Positions 13,508 through 25,935 of a stretch of DNA of 64,000 nucleotides are shown here, piece after piece. Below the pieces are notes generated by a model, which was not told where the DNA came from, did no database searches, and was given only the letters and a program-made list of their open reading frames with translations. Where the stretch lies: the NCBI GenBank assembly GCA_934047225.1, contig OW204001.1, positions 13,872,201 to 13,936,200 of the forward strand, written 5' to 3'. The position numbers and the translations under genes are program-made. Source of the DNA: Ypsolopha sequella. Taxonomy: Eukaryota > Arthropoda > Insecta > Lepidoptera > Ypsolophidae. Numbering within the stretch: the first letter of the stretch is position 1; every line of letters begins with the position of its first letter.

Positions 13508-13913
13508 TTAAGAGGTTGGCCTGCCCTAGCAACTATTTTAATTACCCGTCCAGCACAACATGTCCAATGGCAAAGACCTTATTTGCTTTTGATAGACGCG
13601 ATTATATGTTGGCTCATTGGCCTCTTTTTCCTGGACGCGTAATACTAATGATCACGTAGCGAAACAACAAATTGACCGTGTGTTGTTGCCTAATGCTGAA
13701 ATATTTTCTAGGGAAAAAACATTGGATATAAGTAGAATCCCATCATATTTCTTTTACCAATTTAATGAAAAAAAAAAATCAAGTTGATCTTTTAGCCGCG
13801 TTCTTGAAACGAACATTTGAAAACCAAAAAAAAGAGGGTGGAAAACATTTTATTTACAAAAGTATAAATCTTAATACATTGTTTATAAGTTTATAAGTAA
13901 GCCATCCTCTTAA
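13508..13913 (-). mobile_element. TTAA-bounded MITE, family 2 (copy A)
   Basis: It begins TTAA-gaggttggcctgcc and ends gccatcctc-TTAA, giving short terminal inverted repeats. Internal blocks (cccgtccagcacaa, gcaaataaggtctttgcc in reverse, atatgttggctcattgg) match copies at 17342-17750 and 51733-52241 in opposite orientation. It is about 406 bp and non-coding. The TTAA target suggests piggyBac-type mobilisation. Confidence 0.75.
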
Positions 13914-15374
13914 GCAATTCCTCCGCTCGTAGTTACCTCCGGGTACGTTTCACGGATGCAACTTTAATACATAACGCAGGTGTGAAATGCACTCGTGCAA
14001 CAGTGAAATGTTAACTTTTCCCGTACATAAACCAGGAAATAAAATAACTGTACACGCTGCAAGGCTCTGGAATAGTTTTACCGTTGTCAATACAGAAACT
14101 AAAAAATATACACAGATTTAATAGTTTAATAAATTTCACAGAATATACCAATCGATCTGTGATCCGAGCCACGATCTGGACCGTGATATATTTATTACGT
14201 ACTACACTTCTCTACTCCACATTGAGTACGGTTTTGTTGATTCGATTTGCGCTTCGTGTATTGAACCAAGAGCTGACGACCTCAAAGGTCAGGTGACTTT
14301 ATCGTGAATGAAACTCTGGACTATGTTTACCTGAGCCACCATTTTGCCAAAATTATGGAGGGAGTGGGAGGGAAAGCTGCGACTTAGTATCCAGACTTCC
14401 GAATTTGGGGAAGTGGTGCGTTACATTGAAGATAAAGTTACCGTTTGAGGTCGTCAGGTCTTAGTCCTTAAGTAATCGTACTGAATGGAATGTGTCCGGA
14501 ACGTAGCCTAAAAGTAAGAACTAAATCACTCCTTCTGGCATTTCTACGAACAGATGAATGTTTTCCACGTAACTTTCAAAGTTGTCAAACAATAGTAATT
14601 TTACAATAACAAAAGGGAAACATTTAAAGTTACCTTCATTTACCCGGTATTCTTTTGTACTAATTTTGCACGGACAAGTTTTCAGGTACCTATGTTTTAG
14701 TTGAAAATTGCTCAAAATCTGGTTTTTTTACGTATATCTTAGTAAGTGTTACAACAAAAAGTCTATAGGTCCATGTTTATAGAAAAAATCTAATCGTGTT
14801 CCCCTTTTGTGTACCATCTGTCAAACATGACAGCAATTACCTCCACATCTGACAGTGGCCCGTAATCGTTTCAGACAGTTTGTTTGGTGTACAAAAAAGG
14901 CGTGAAATGTCTGCTGAAATTGCATGGGCTATACGCTTCAGGCGCCATTGCCAGCTAAAGCTACCGCCTTCGCCGCCCGCACACGATGCTGAATCACTGA
15001 AAGTGCGTGACATGTAGATGTATTTTCAGGAGAGACAGATAGATATTGGTGAGAACTTATTGAGTTTCTGTAATGTTTGCTGTGGAGTTTTCTTACTTGA
15101 TTAATTTGAGGTAGCTAGGTATGTTTTGAAAGTCTAGTGGTTATGTATTTTTTGGAAAGTTAATGACATAAATTGGTAATATAATTGGCAGTTTTCATTA
15201 TGTTTTCAATCTGTGTTTTCAATATCATCGGAAAATTTTAATATCTATCTCTTAAACGCAAATTAAATACAACATATGATTTTAATGGACTAAGAGCAAG
15301 CAGCATAAATTTCAGATCATTTTATGACAAAAAAGTCTACTCTATAGTTACATTTTGCATTATTTTAGAAATAT
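13914..15374. other. Non-coding stretch, nothing bounded
   Basis: Contains frames 14084-14296 (+) and 14521-14715 (-) without recognisable domains. A slightly GC-richer patch occurs near 14940-15010. No repeat termini were identified. Confidence 0.4.
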
Positions 15375-15814
15375 AGATATGCAAGTCTGGCAGGTGAGCA
15401 CCGTTGTGTTCGGGAGGGAGCAGTTTTTTGTGAAAATTGCCGTTTTTTTCAATGACTGTAGATTATTTTTCAAAATATGTGAATGCAGAAGTAAAATGTT
15501 CCAAAAGTTAGGGTTAGTCTTCTAAAACTGTTTTTTTATAAGTACAACGTATTTGATACCTGTCCTTAGTGCCTTCTAATAGATAGAATATTGGCAATTC
15601 GGCCGGAAAAATACATAACATAACAGGGTCTGAGAGCACAATTTATCTGTTATAGGTACAAGAAAACGGCTTTAGGAGACTAACCTTAACTTTTGAAGCA
15701 AATGAATTTACAGATTTTGTAAAAAATATACAGTCATCGAGAAAAACTGCAATTTTCACAAAAAACTGCTCCCCCCACAACGCAACCGCGCTCACCTGCC
15801 AGACTTGCATATCT
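15375..15814. mobile_element. Inverted-repeat MITE (~440 bp)
   Basis: The terminal repeats are a 5' agatatgcaagtctggcagg and its exact reverse complement at the right end. Next inwards, both arms carry gctcacc/ggtgagc and a weaker match around gcagttttttgtgaaaatt. The inner part shares tacaagaaaacggctttagg with a fragment at 55083-55260. No coding capacity. The superfamily is unknown because no clear target duplication is visible. Confidence 0.75.
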
Positions 15815-15954
15815 TGCCTAAGTACAACATTATTATACTAATAACCCATTTCTTTCAAATTTCGTAAAAATATTCAATATTCAACAGTACTTATTTACGA
15901 CTTTATTATTAGTAGTACCAGATTTTTCAATTCATCACAATACATAAACCATAA

Positions 15955-16258
15955 ACGTATCGTCACGACTTGTATCCCCGAGGGCGTGTCAGATGTGATC
16001 CAAAGTGTGAACTGTGCAATGCAAATCACAGTCCACACTAGGTACACCCGCTTTTCACCGATGATTATTACGTCGCAAACGTGATGGATGGCTGGTGACC
16101 CATAATCGCCGTACTTCGGGCATAAATGAACCAACATTTTAACGTGCTTTCCGAAGCAAGCAAACCGAACACAAAATTATGTACATTACGGGAACTGAGC
16201 CCACTACCTCTGGGCTACCAGGTGAATGCTCTACCAATCAGCCACAGAGGCGGTCAAT
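15955..16258 (-). mobile_element. tRNA-derived SINE, family A
   Basis: On the minus strand the 5' part (16258 back to about 16196) has a tRNA-like head, with an A-box-like tggctgattggtagagca and a following stem-like pair. The body then continues through the same sequence as 57384-57665. A fragment of the same body is at 53935-54065. The overlapping 80-codon frame is a shadow of this repeat. Confidence 0.65.
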
Positions 16259-16322
16259 TTAACTAAATAAGAACAAAACACAATTACAATAACATATCTA
16301 TTTAGATTCTAATTAGCAATAA

Positions 16323-16858
16323 TACACTCATGGACAAAATTTAGGGGAACGCAAGAAAAGGTTCGATTAGAGTTTTTAGTGACTTATTTTTGTTATAGGC
16401 TGTTACCGTTTTGTGTTTTTATTTTTTCAAAAAGCTGTCAGCAGTTTATGCAATACTTGGGTCGAATCAGTGCATCAGGTAAAGAATGCCTGTGAAACAG
16501 AAGCACGAGTGAATACACCATTTCAATGTACCAGAATTACTCCAAGATAGGACAGGAAAAGTCCTTAGTGAAAACTTATGACAAGAATATTGCCTACAAA
16601 TATTGTTTTTATTGACTTAACTAAACCTCTGGCTGTATCACATGAGAGAATTGAAACTTCAGAAAATAATGAAGAAATGTTGCCCATTACCACTCGATTA
16701 GTTGTTAATAATATAAGTCCAAAACGTTCATAAAGTTAGACAAAATATTACTTTTGGAAAGCTTTATGTTTAAATTTACTTATACTAAAAAAGGACTATA
16801 AAAACTTCGAGTAACTTCGCAATTTTTTTGCGTTCCTCTAATTATGTCCCAGAGTGTA
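16323..16858. mobile_element. mariner/Tc1-like non-autonomous element (~535 bp)
   Basis: The left end reads tacactcatggacaaaat then ttaggggaacgcaa. The right end is its near-complement, with ttgcgttcctctaattat followed by gtcccagagtgta. The ends sit at TA dinucleotides, as expected for Tc1/mariner insertions. The interior has no open transposase and I could not find a DD(E/D) catalytic segment, so this is a deletion derivative or MITE. Confidence 0.7.
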
Positions 16859-17222
16859 TTTTCGATAAATAATTGTAAACCTCGTATAAATCAACCAGAC
16901 TTCTTTCGGCTGCCAAATCAACTTGTCTACTACTTAATTTAGTGGTGTTTATTAATTTAAATCACCGGTTATGTCATGTTCATATCTACTAATCCTATGG
17001 ATACACCTTTTAAATATAAATACTGCAAAAGTTTTTATCTTAAACTTCTAAATAAAAATAGATTTGAGTTTAGTTTTCTTGTTGAAAATTTGTTAATCTC
17101 CTTATATAACAGGAGAATTACGTAGAAAAAAGCTAATTTATTTCAAAATAGAATAAAATAGAATAGTAATGGTAAATAAATATGATTAAATGGCTTCTTC
17201 GTATTCTATCTTGGTTATTTTG

Positions 17223-17264
17223 GGCCCTATTCTGGGTCACGGATGCCTAACCCAGAATAGGGCC
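17223..17264. repeat. Perfect 15-bp hairpin
   Basis: ggccctattctgggt (17223-17237) is exactly complementary to acccagaatagggcc (17250-17264), with a 12-base loop. It is isolated and no poly-T run suggests a terminator. It could be the tip of a lost palindromic element. Confidence 0.7.
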
Positions 17265-17341
17265 TGTAGCGGAAAGAAATTCAAGATTGAAACGACAACC
17301 GTTTAATAAATCAAATTTGAAGATTAAGGATCGACCTAACC

Positions 17342-17750
17342 TTAAAACATGAACAACGCCAAACTTTCAAGGGTTCTTTGGAAGAAATTATGTCACTCGT
17401 TATCTTGGTCTTTTATTAAGTCAATTAAGTCTTATAAGTCATTGTTGTATTGTTATAAGCAAATTGTTATAATTAAAAGCAATGTCTTTCGATATATACA
17501 TTTTTCAAAAAAATTATATTTCCAACCATTTTTTTTGTTACCGTAGATGAACGCCTAAAAAATATTTCAGTATTTGTTAGTCCAATTTGTTATTTTGCTG
17601 CGTGATTATTAGTATTACGCATCCAAGAAAAAGATCCCAATGAGCCAACATATAATCGCCTCTATCAAAAGCAAATAAGGTCTTTGCCATTGGACATATT
17701 GTGCTGGACGGGTAATAAAAAAAAGTTGCCAGGGTAGCCCATACCCTTAA
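17342..17750 (+). mobile_element. TTAA-bounded MITE, family 2 (copy B)
   Basis: TTAA at both ends (17342-17345 and 17747-17750) encloses 409 bp. Shared blocks with copies A and C include ctttcaagggttc near the left end and tattgtgctggacgggtaat near the right end. The 65-codon frame inside is not a transposase. Confidence 0.75.
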
Positions 17751-19863
17751 GCTAACTTTTCCTGCAGTGTGTACGATCAGAATTGGACAGCAAAATGAGT
17801 CATGTCAGACTTGCGAAAATAAATATGGCCGGCAGCTAAAAAACGGCTAATGAGGGCGGCAAAGCTTTGCTGAGGACGATAAATTATAAACACGGATGCG
17901 TTGACGCTGCCACCCGACTCGAGAAACTGCTAATTGCTGATTTGGAGATACGAGGAAAGACTAGTGGAGATATTCCATCGCTGGTTTGAGAATTTGATTC
18001 TATCGTATGTCGAAATAGGTACCTTTTTTTTTGTTTTCGAGTTAATCTTTTTTGCTGTAAAAGTTCATTTGTTTATTTTTGTTCTTAAAGGTCCTTTAAA
18101 AGTCTATTTAAAGAGTCTAAAAGAGTCATAAGTATCTTACTCAAAATCTGATTGTGATATATTGTTTTTTATGTTTTTTTATACACCCAAATTTGTATCG
18201 GTAAGGTTAGTAACAGACGTAAACTGTGTTTTCTTTCTAATTCTTAAAGTCACATACCGGCAATTTTAAACGTTAAAAGTCAAAATATATAACGTAGAAA
18301 AGTAAACGCGTAAATTAAGTCACTTGGGTTCTAACCACGTAAAGTGTATTTTTATTGTCAATTTGAATTTTTATTTTCTAGGCTAATTAAAATTGGTTTA
18401 GTAGATTTTCTCTTCAATATTAGTTTTAAATGTAGGTACAATAAAACTTATATTTATGCAAGTTAGTTTCGTATCCATATATATCTTTCATCAGATTCCA
18501 AATATTTCTGAATTGCATTTATGATATTTTTATGATTTTAATTGATATAATTATGATCTTGATTACATTGTCCTTATACGAATGTATTTTTAAACCAAGA
18601 AGTTAAACTGGTTATTCAAAACTTAGTTTTGTAGGTCTTCAACTTCAAGACTTCAAGGGCTCGGTATACGAGTACGAGCAAGTTTTGCCTTTTTGTATAG
18701 TTTTTTTTTTTTGTTTGTTTTTATTCAAGGAGAAAATACAGTAATAGATACAACTTTGACCATAAACTAGTGTATTTGACTAGTAACTAGTACTATATAT
18801 AACTAGTCTATTATTAAGTAATATATTTTCTTAATATACTCACAGTGACAGATAGGATTAGATGACAAAAAAATTAAGCAGATTGAGAAATTAATAGGTA
18901 TGTACTTACGTAGGTATTTTTAAACTAAATCATAACAATTTTAAGTTACACATATAAATTATCGAGTGAAAATTAAACAGACTATTTATTTTGAACGGCT
19001 TATAAAAGAGACGTCAATTATTATTTGAAAGATAGTACTTATATTTTTTTATTATATCCAAGGTATCGAATAAAGCGAATTTTTAAGAACATACTGGGAC
19101 ACAATAGTACGGGGTACATTATCTGGCGTACTCTTGAATACTGTCCCACAACTAAGTGCTACCGCAAAACCAGATTTTCACAATTCTGAAACCAGTCCCA
19201 ACTTATCACAGAAAAATCAAAACGACAAAAAGCGAGTCATGTGTACACCCTGTTATGTAAAAAACTATTGTTAAGACAAACCTTAAACATTAAATTTGTA
19301 TAATTTCATCCAAGTTGAATCGGTTTTTTAATAAACTAATATTTCTATACCAAATTAAAAGATACAAACCATTTTTAACCTTGAACTCCTAGACTAAAAA
19401 TCCTTTCATGATACTGTAACTTTCTTCATACTTTCAAAGTCTTAAAAACAGAAAGACACAAAAACCTTTTATGGTCCACTTTCCTAAATTTCCGCACCCC
19501 TTCAAAAGCAAATAAAACTTTTACCCAAATGTCAGTTGCCTTAAATTAGTGTGACGTAATAGTCAAAAGTCATCATACAGGCCACATGTCACAGCAGGTC
19601 CCGCTTCTTGCAGTAATTAGTAAGATTCGATATGCCCTGTGTTCGGCCCTGTTTGGTTCCGGGGTCATAAATTACTTTAGCTATTTATAAATAAACCTAC
19701 TGCACAACTTGTACCTACTTTGTGTGAGTACTATTTGTATAGAGACTTTAGAACTTCCGCTCGTTCCTGAAATAATATATTACCTTTATTCTCCAAAGGA
19801 GTTTTACATATGTAGTAAATTATGTACAGAAATATCTGCCATAAAGAGATATTCTCATTCTTA
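17751..19863. other. Non-coding AT-rich stretch
   Basis: Nothing with a recognisable domain. Repeated ACTAGT hexamers cluster at about 18767-18808. The 17934-18131 frame is AT-driven and shows no motif. Confidence 0.4.
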
Positions 19864-20130
19864 TACAAGATGTAACAGAAAGGTGTAACCATATTTGAAG
19901 AGCTTATTCAGTCAATGGTATAGAACAACCTTTTACTATGAAGCCAACCCTGAAATCTCAAAAAAAAATCTGCCTTTCCATACATTTCAGCCGAGCGGCA
20001 TTGCATTTTTCTATGAAACAGCAAATTTTTTTTTTTCGAGATACAGGCTTTGTTCCATAGTAAAAGTTGTTCTTTACCATTGACTGAATAAGCTCTTCAA
20101 ATATGGTTACACTTTCTGTTACACGTTGTA
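19864..20130. mobile_element. TA-bounded palindromic MITE, family 3 (copy 1)
   Basis: Long terminal inverted repeats (about 65 bp) start tacaagatgtaacagaaagg, pass through catatttgaagagcttattc, and return as the complement ending gttacacgttgta. TA flanks both sides, consistent with a Tc1/mariner-type target. Three more copies lie at 25428-25686, 47833-48097 and 63758-63993. The overlapping 62-codon frame is an artefact of the repeat. Confidence 0.85.
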
Positions 20131-20890
20131 TATTATAAACAAATTAACATGTACAAAGGCAAATAGTGATTTAGATAAAAATTATTTAGCAGGATTTTTT
20201 TCAATATACTCGCTTGGAATATTAACAAGTATTTTGCAATTTTCTATGATACTTGACATACTGGCCCCAGCACAGATCTTGAGCGCTAATTTTTATACTC
20301 GTACCTATTCATACTCGTATTATACTTCGATTCATTCGAGTACTCAAGACCTGTTCAAGATCTGTGTGTGTGTACCTAGTTTTAAACTTACACTGACTTA
20401 CACTGAGTAACATTAATAAAACATTACTCGTAAATTACCATGTTCCTTATTAGCTTATTATTCATTATTATTCACTCAAAGAGAAAAAGCAAACTTTCGA
20501 GAAAACCCACATAGGAGGCTTACTGTGTACTAAAAAGTATAAAAGTTGTGTCCTGAAAGCTTTTCGTTAATGGAAAATGTCTGCGAGAAAATGGATCTTC
20601 ATAAAATATTGTTCGACTTAAGGAATTAACTTTCATATTTTACGATATCTTGCTATAAAAGACTTTGGACTTTCATTATATATACAGCAAAATTTATACA
20701 AGAAACTGTAAAACAGGTCAACTACAAAGCCTGAATATTGCTTGCACAGAACATTATTTAAATGTGCTGAGATTGCTTCGTATTTCTGTTTGGGAAATGG
20801 GAAGTGCTACTAACTAAATATTAACAACTAAAGATTTAAATTCACGCCCTGGGCTTCCGCAGGATCTTTTAAGGCGCTATATGCTGCAGA
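20131..20890. other. Non-coding spacer
   Basis: The 94-codon frame at 20126-20410 begins inside the MITE terminus and shows only AT-rich residues. It is not accepted as a gene. No other feature seen. Confidence 0.4.
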
Positions 20891-21060
20891 AGTGATGCCA
20901 CTTTAGAAAAAAAACATTATTTACTTACTGGAATAATGACTGAAAATCTGCTCAAGTAAATGAACTATTTTCAAACAGCATAGTTTTCATAAACAACGTC
21001 TTTAATGAGCTAAAATTTTAACTTATGCCAAAAGCGGCCGTTTTGACATAATGACATGAA
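20891..21060. mobile_element. Half copy of the 41.6-kb palindromic MITE
   Basis: The order gatgccactttag, gaaaatctgctcaagtaaat, acaacgtctttaatgagct is the same as the left half of 41556-41866. The right arm is missing. Confidence 0.6.
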
Positions 21061-21635
21061 TCTTATCTTATGATTCCTCTAGAGTTAACGTTAATTATTC
21101 AATAGATGAAATGGCTATATGGGACTATATGGGTAGACAAAGGTATTATATTTTTTCTTACTTCATGCATGCAAAATTATGCTGCCTTCGTAATTTTCTC
21201 TTGTCTTGTATTTTTTATCTCTTTATTCAAATAAAGTAGAAGGTTTACTTTTTACATTTATTTGTTTGTAACCAATATTATGAAAAAAAGACATGACCTT
21301 GCTAAGTTCCTTGCCCTTCTTCTTAGCAAGACTAATCGAATGGGCGGAGTTAGGCATCCATTCATTATATATATTGCGTATATTTATAATTATATATTTT
21401 TTTCATTTTATTCAAGTTAAATTTAAGTAAACTTAACCTTTATTATTTCCCCAATATTATTATTTATTATATAAAACTATTAGCTATAAACATAGATTAT
21501 TTAATTATATTACATTAAAACTGACCTGTAATAAGTGTAGATATCGATATACCTACATTATATAAATAAATATATTTAATTTCATTCCTCTAAAAAACGC
21601 TCAGGAAGGAAGTCAAAATTAAATATTTATATTTC
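21061..21635. other. AT-rich spacer
   Basis: Mostly A/T with short runs of TATA and ATTATT. No gene, RNA fold or transposon end was recognised. Confidence 0.5.
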
Positions 21636-21988
21636 TTAAGAGCGATTTAGCAGCTGAATTGTGGAAAACTCGCCTTATCCTAATTTATCGAAACAGAACA
21701 CTTATATTGTAAATTTACTCAAAAGTTCCTCAACAAAACCTTATCACAAAGTTGTTTTGTGTAAATCGCAAAGTTTCCATTGGTTTCTGTAAATTAGAAT
21801 AGTTTTAAATTTTATAATTCTAATTTATAGAAACCAATGGAAACTTTGCTATGCTGGCAGCATATACAATACATAGGTAATAAGATTTTGTTGAGGAACT
21901 ATTGAGTAAATTTTTAATATAAGTGTTCTGTTTCGATTAATTAGAATAAAGCGGGTTTTTCACAATCCGCCTGCAAAACGGGTCTTAA
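21636..21988. mobile_element. TTAA-bounded (piggyBac-type) MITE, family 1
   Basis: TTAA-gagcgatttagcagctg at the left, and the matching right terminus ending gggtc-TTAA. The centre is a strong palindrome around tttccattggtttctgtaaa and its complement. A complete, diverged copy of the family with no coding capacity. Confidence 0.8.
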
Positions 21989-22237
21989 TGTCTTGTTAAT
22001 GTAGGTAGGTTAATGTAGGTAAACTAAGCAGGTATCACCTTACGTATTGTAAAAATTAATAACATTAATTTATACATAGACACAATGCCTATTTTCTGGA
22101 GAGCTAGACGTTTTTATTATCCTTGTCATTTATCATTTTCTTTGACATAATTCACTTTTCATTGTTAGAATTCGAAAACAATAATACTCGCAAAGTGCTA
22201 TCTCTCTACGATATAAAAAGCTTGTTTACTTTTTATT

Positions 22238-22580
22238 TAAGAGGCTATGCGAATTTTATTTTTGTCACTGTCACTCCAAGCGAAAACACGCTCAGTGCGA
22301 GAGGGGCGGATTCAGGACGAAAGCGAAAAATGGTAGTTTTATAATTTTTATACAAAAACTAAAATAGCTAGCAAAATTTCAAATATCAAATCTCTAGATA
22401 TTGTTGAAACACACCTAATAAAATATGTTTGAGTTCTGTATATGGTTCATATTCGTCAAACGGGGAGAAAAATGTGTTTGAAGACCTCATTTCAACAATT
22501 ATAAAGAATAAATTAAAGAATAAATTATTTCTATCGAGGAAAATTTATCCAAACATGTTTTCCAATTTCAAAACCCTAGA
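22238..22580. repeat. Dispersed repeat, copy without insertion
   Basis: Matches 39655-40207 in the same orientation. Shared blocks include cctaataaaatatg, ctcagtgcgagaggg (caggg in the other copy) and a final ccctaga. The other copy carries a MITE at 39803-40043 that is absent here, so this copy shows the pre-insertion state. A 12-bp unit (aaagaataaatt) is tandemly doubled at about 22503-22527. Confidence 0.6.
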
Positions 22581-22649
22581 TTATATAGTCAAAATGCATA
22601 TACCAGAAACTGATTATAATTTTCCGTGTATTTCATGAAATACACAGAA

Positions 22650-23240
22650 AAGAAATACACGTATTTTTTTCGCATATCGCCTTAAAAATCACGACTTCGT
22701 AACAGCTGAAACTTAATGTACCTGAAAGATTCACCGAATAGCTGTAACGGAGCGTGTGAAAAGGGCCCGCCCTCACGAAAAACAAACACTCGTAAAAATG
22801 CGTCTAAATGACATGTAAAATTTTTCTATGTCACGATGAAATATTGTAATGACCCGTTACGAAAATTATAATGTGACCATGCGAGAGAGGCATTAGAAGG
22901 TAAGACACGTATGTCGAAGAATTAAGGTTCAAAATGGCGATATAAAAAAGGAAATCTCATTCGGGAATTGAATAACGTAATGCTGATGTTCCATATTTAA
23001 CACATTTGACTTGTTTTCATAAATAGCGGTGTGTGGCAGGGCGTTGTGTCGGCGCGATCACACAACTTTTTACTTGCTTTTTTTTTCTTGTTTTTTTTTT
23101 TCGTCGTGTCGGCATCTTCTCTCTTCTTGACTCTCGGCTAATGACTTTAATTAACATTCTCATATTTTATTAATTTACTGTAGAGTTGACGTTTAACTGA
23201 ACATTGTGGAAGGTCGGGACACGATCAACGCTATTTTGAC
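22650..23240. promoter_or_regulatory. Unique-looking mixed-composition block, possible enhancer
   Basis: This block is less AT-biased than its surroundings. It contains motifs such as ttcataaatagc, gtcggcgcgatcacac and acctgaaagattcacc, and no repeat match elsewhere in the window. The function is not shown by the sequence. Listed because unique non-coding blocks near Pax genes often act as enhancers. Confidence 0.15.
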
Positions 23241-24290
23241 ATCGATTAATCGCTCACTTAAGTATTTCGTGTGTTTTTTTGAAAGAAATATCATGTTCAC
23301 AAAGGATTCTTTGAATAGTCAAGTAATTAAAAACTGAAAACGTTTCGCGTGAAAGCTTTTATCAGAGATAAACTTGTCTTTTTTCTCAGTCTCATTTCAT
23401 TACATTTGCAGGAATTTATGTGTATTTTAAAAGGTTTTCTTTATTATCATCATCAAAGGCAGGTTATTGCTTTCTGTGTGATATAATAACACTGCTCTTT
23501 TCTGAACTACCACTCAAACCTGATTTCATGCAGGTTTCACCCGTTATCTCGAAATGTCATCAATAGCTGGTAATCTGCCGATTCCTTATTTCACCTGCCA
23601 TCATCTCTTGCTTGATCATCATGATGTGAGGGACTATTGATCCGCCATTTTACTCTAGCGGCTCAAGAGCGTTCCCATCACCACTTTAACCCTGCCTGTG
23701 ATGCCCCTAGCAAAGACTTTAGTTTCTAGACGGATAACACTATTACACACACACACGGTCTAACAATGTGATGCTTATTATAATAACCCTCGCCAGACAG
23801 AAAATGTAGAGCTGTAGTGGCGAGATGGTAGTGTTGTACCTTATGTGGTGTGGAATGAGATCTCGCCCTGCCAACGCCAAGCTTTCTATCTGCCGAGGCC
23901 TTAACTTATTTTGTAAAAATACATGTATATTGTACAAAGCCTTTTTGTTTATTCCAATGTAAGCTAAATGAGATAAGAATTATTAAAGATCCAATGGCTT
24001 AAAAAAGGCCTATTATATAAGTTTAACCATGTAATTAAGAGAGAATGTAAGACTGTTGACTGCTCAATGACAGTCCATACTGGGAAACACTTTCTATCCC
24101 CTCAGGATATATTGCGTCACGACATGTTTTTAAAATTGCAGGAATTTATGTACCAGCAATTTTTAGAATTGGTCAGTTTACTCTTCCTTGATTTACAATA
24201 TATAACATTACATATATATACCTAATACATATATATAATTAATTATATCTAGTCACCGCTCACCATCAACTTTGCACTTGAATTTGAAAG
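23241..24290. other. Non-coding spacer with (CA)n
   Basis: Contains a short acacacacacac run at about 23744 and a patch near 23560-23720 that may be an old repeat. No bounded element and no gene. Confidence 0.4.
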
Positions 24291-24905
24291 TTACCGTAAG
24301 GTATAAGTATTCGACTTGTTTCTCCAATACATACCTAATGATCCAGACAGCGTCCTATTTTCTAAAGTTGATTTACTCATAATCGTGAAAAAATACTTAA
24401 AGTAGCTGAAATAAGCCAACCCACAGCCATCATACAAAGCAAGCTTAAGAAAATGCCGAGCGAGACTATAAGCCGATTTACATCTATGAACCAGTGAAAG
24501 TACCCTCAGACTTCGAGCACCTTCAACAATCGGGTCCAAGAACAATGGAAAACAGCCGGATGTTTGCACTAAGCACCATTGTTTTCTTTGCCCTTGACAT
24601 GGATCTTGTGAAATGGAAATAAGAGTCATTTTACAAAGAGCATAAGGGCATGTGCTAATGAAGACAGAAAATGACTGCGATGCGATAAGACCACAGCTTT
24701 CAACTGTTTCAATGTGCTTGAGAAATGCAGGGAATTTATTGATAGACTTCAATTTACAAATAGCTGTATGAAACGCGCAGTAGCGTTTCAAACAGCCAAA
24801 AATCTTAAGCACTTCACAATATGTTTGGTATTGTAAACTACAATCAAAGTTTTTGTCCACCACACTCGAATGATCCCAAGACGCTACTCGATTTTGTTTT
24901 GACAC
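24291..24905 (-). CDS. Unrecognised 204-codon open reading frame
   Basis: This is the longest open frame in the window: an ATG at 24905 reading leftwards to a stop at 24291. Given the AT-rich sequence, a frame this long is unlikely by chance (my rough estimate is well under one such frame expected in 64 kb). The translation is cysteine-rich and fairly hydrophobic but shows no domain, signal peptide or catalytic motif that I know. There is no intron signature to test and no clear AATAAA close downstream. It could be a taxon-restricted gene, one exon of a larger gene, a fragment of an unrecognised mobile element or virus-derived copy, or an accident of base composition. Confidence 0.25.
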   Translation of the reverse strand: MSKQNRVASWDHSSVVDKNFDCSLQYQTYCEVLKIFGCLKRYCAFHTAICKLKSINKFPAFLKHIETVESCGLIASQSFSVFISTCPYALCKMTLISISQDPCQGQRKQWCLVQTSGCFPLFLDPIVEGARSLRVLSLVHRCKSAYSLARHFLKLALYDGCGLAYFSYFKYFFTIMSKSTLENRTLSGSLGMYWRNKSNTYTLR

Positions 24906-25427
24906 TTGCCAACTTGTCTAACAAAATCGATCGACTTGGCCTCTAGACATGAAACTTGACGCATCCTTTAACAACAAAAAAGTTATCCAAACGCTCATTC
25001 AAGTGGTTCTTTTTTCGAATAAATGTGAATGAAAACTAACAATAACAAAATCGTGAGTCAGCAGTGAAATTCTTGAGCACTCATCGGGGAATTTAGTCGA
25101 ATTAACTTTGTGTCCCTTTTGTAATAAGTTTTGAAGTGACACCCGTATATTTTGTGTAGGCAACGTATAAAACTAAAATAAGATTCGATATAATATTTTT
25201 AATTGTAATTATTATATGTTTTATATAATTTATGTATACTTACAATTATTAAAAACTTGAACTTTTATAAAAGTGAATATTCATGAAATAATTTTCGCGA
25301 GTTTTAATTAATATCACTTTTTGTCTATGCTGATATTTTTTGAATGTTGGGAATCCAGAAAGACCCTCTTTTACCAAGCCACATAACCCAGCAGCTTTCT
25401 TTGCTAAATCTTGTCCTCTATATGTTA
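24906..25427. other. AT-rich spacer
   Basis: Upstream side of the minus-strand frame at 24291-24905. No TATA box or initiator convincing enough to call a promoter, and no repeat. Confidence 0.4.
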
Positions 25428-25686
25428 TACAAAACGTATAACAGAAAGTACATTCAACGTATTTGAAGAGCTTACTCAGTCAATGGTATAGAACAAATTT
25501 TACTATGGAGCCAACCTTGTAATCACGAAAAAAAAATCAACTGTTTCATAGAAAAATGCAATGCCGCTCGGCCGAAATATTTTTTTCGAGATTTCAGTGT
25601 TGATTCCATAGTAAAAGTTGTTCTATGTATACCATTTACTGAGGGAGCTTTTCAAATATTACCTCACATTTCTGTTACACGGTGTA
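25428..25686. mobile_element. TA-bounded palindromic MITE, family 3 (copy 2, diverged)
   Basis: Carries the family blocks atttgaagagcttactcagt, tgccgctcggccgaa and the right end tctgttacacggtgta. It is more diverged than copies 1, 3 and 4. It is followed almost directly by a member of the related family 4. Confidence 0.8.
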
Positions 25687-25704
25687 TAATATGTGACTAG
25701 GATG

Positions 25705-25935
25705 TACTGGTTGTGAAGACGAAGTTTCGGAAGCCAGAAACTGGCGGATAGTCTAGCTTTTACTATGGAACCAATCCTCGAATCGCAAAAAAAAATTAGC
25801 TGTTCCATAAAAAAGTTACATACCTACCCGACCAAAATGTATGAAACAACAGATATGTTTTTCTCGACTTCGATTTTTTTTCACGGAAAGTGGTTCGTTT
25901 TCGGCTTCCGCAACTTCATCTTAACACCCTGTGTA
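25705..25935. mobile_element. Family 4 palindromic MITE (copy 1)
   Basis: It starts near tactggttgtgaagacgaag and ends cgcaacttcatcttaacacc plus ctgtgta, an inverted pair. The centre has the same plan as family 3: a poly-A stretch followed by ttagctgttcc. The second copy is 49016-49277. Families 3 and 4 appear to be distant relatives. Confidence 0.7.
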
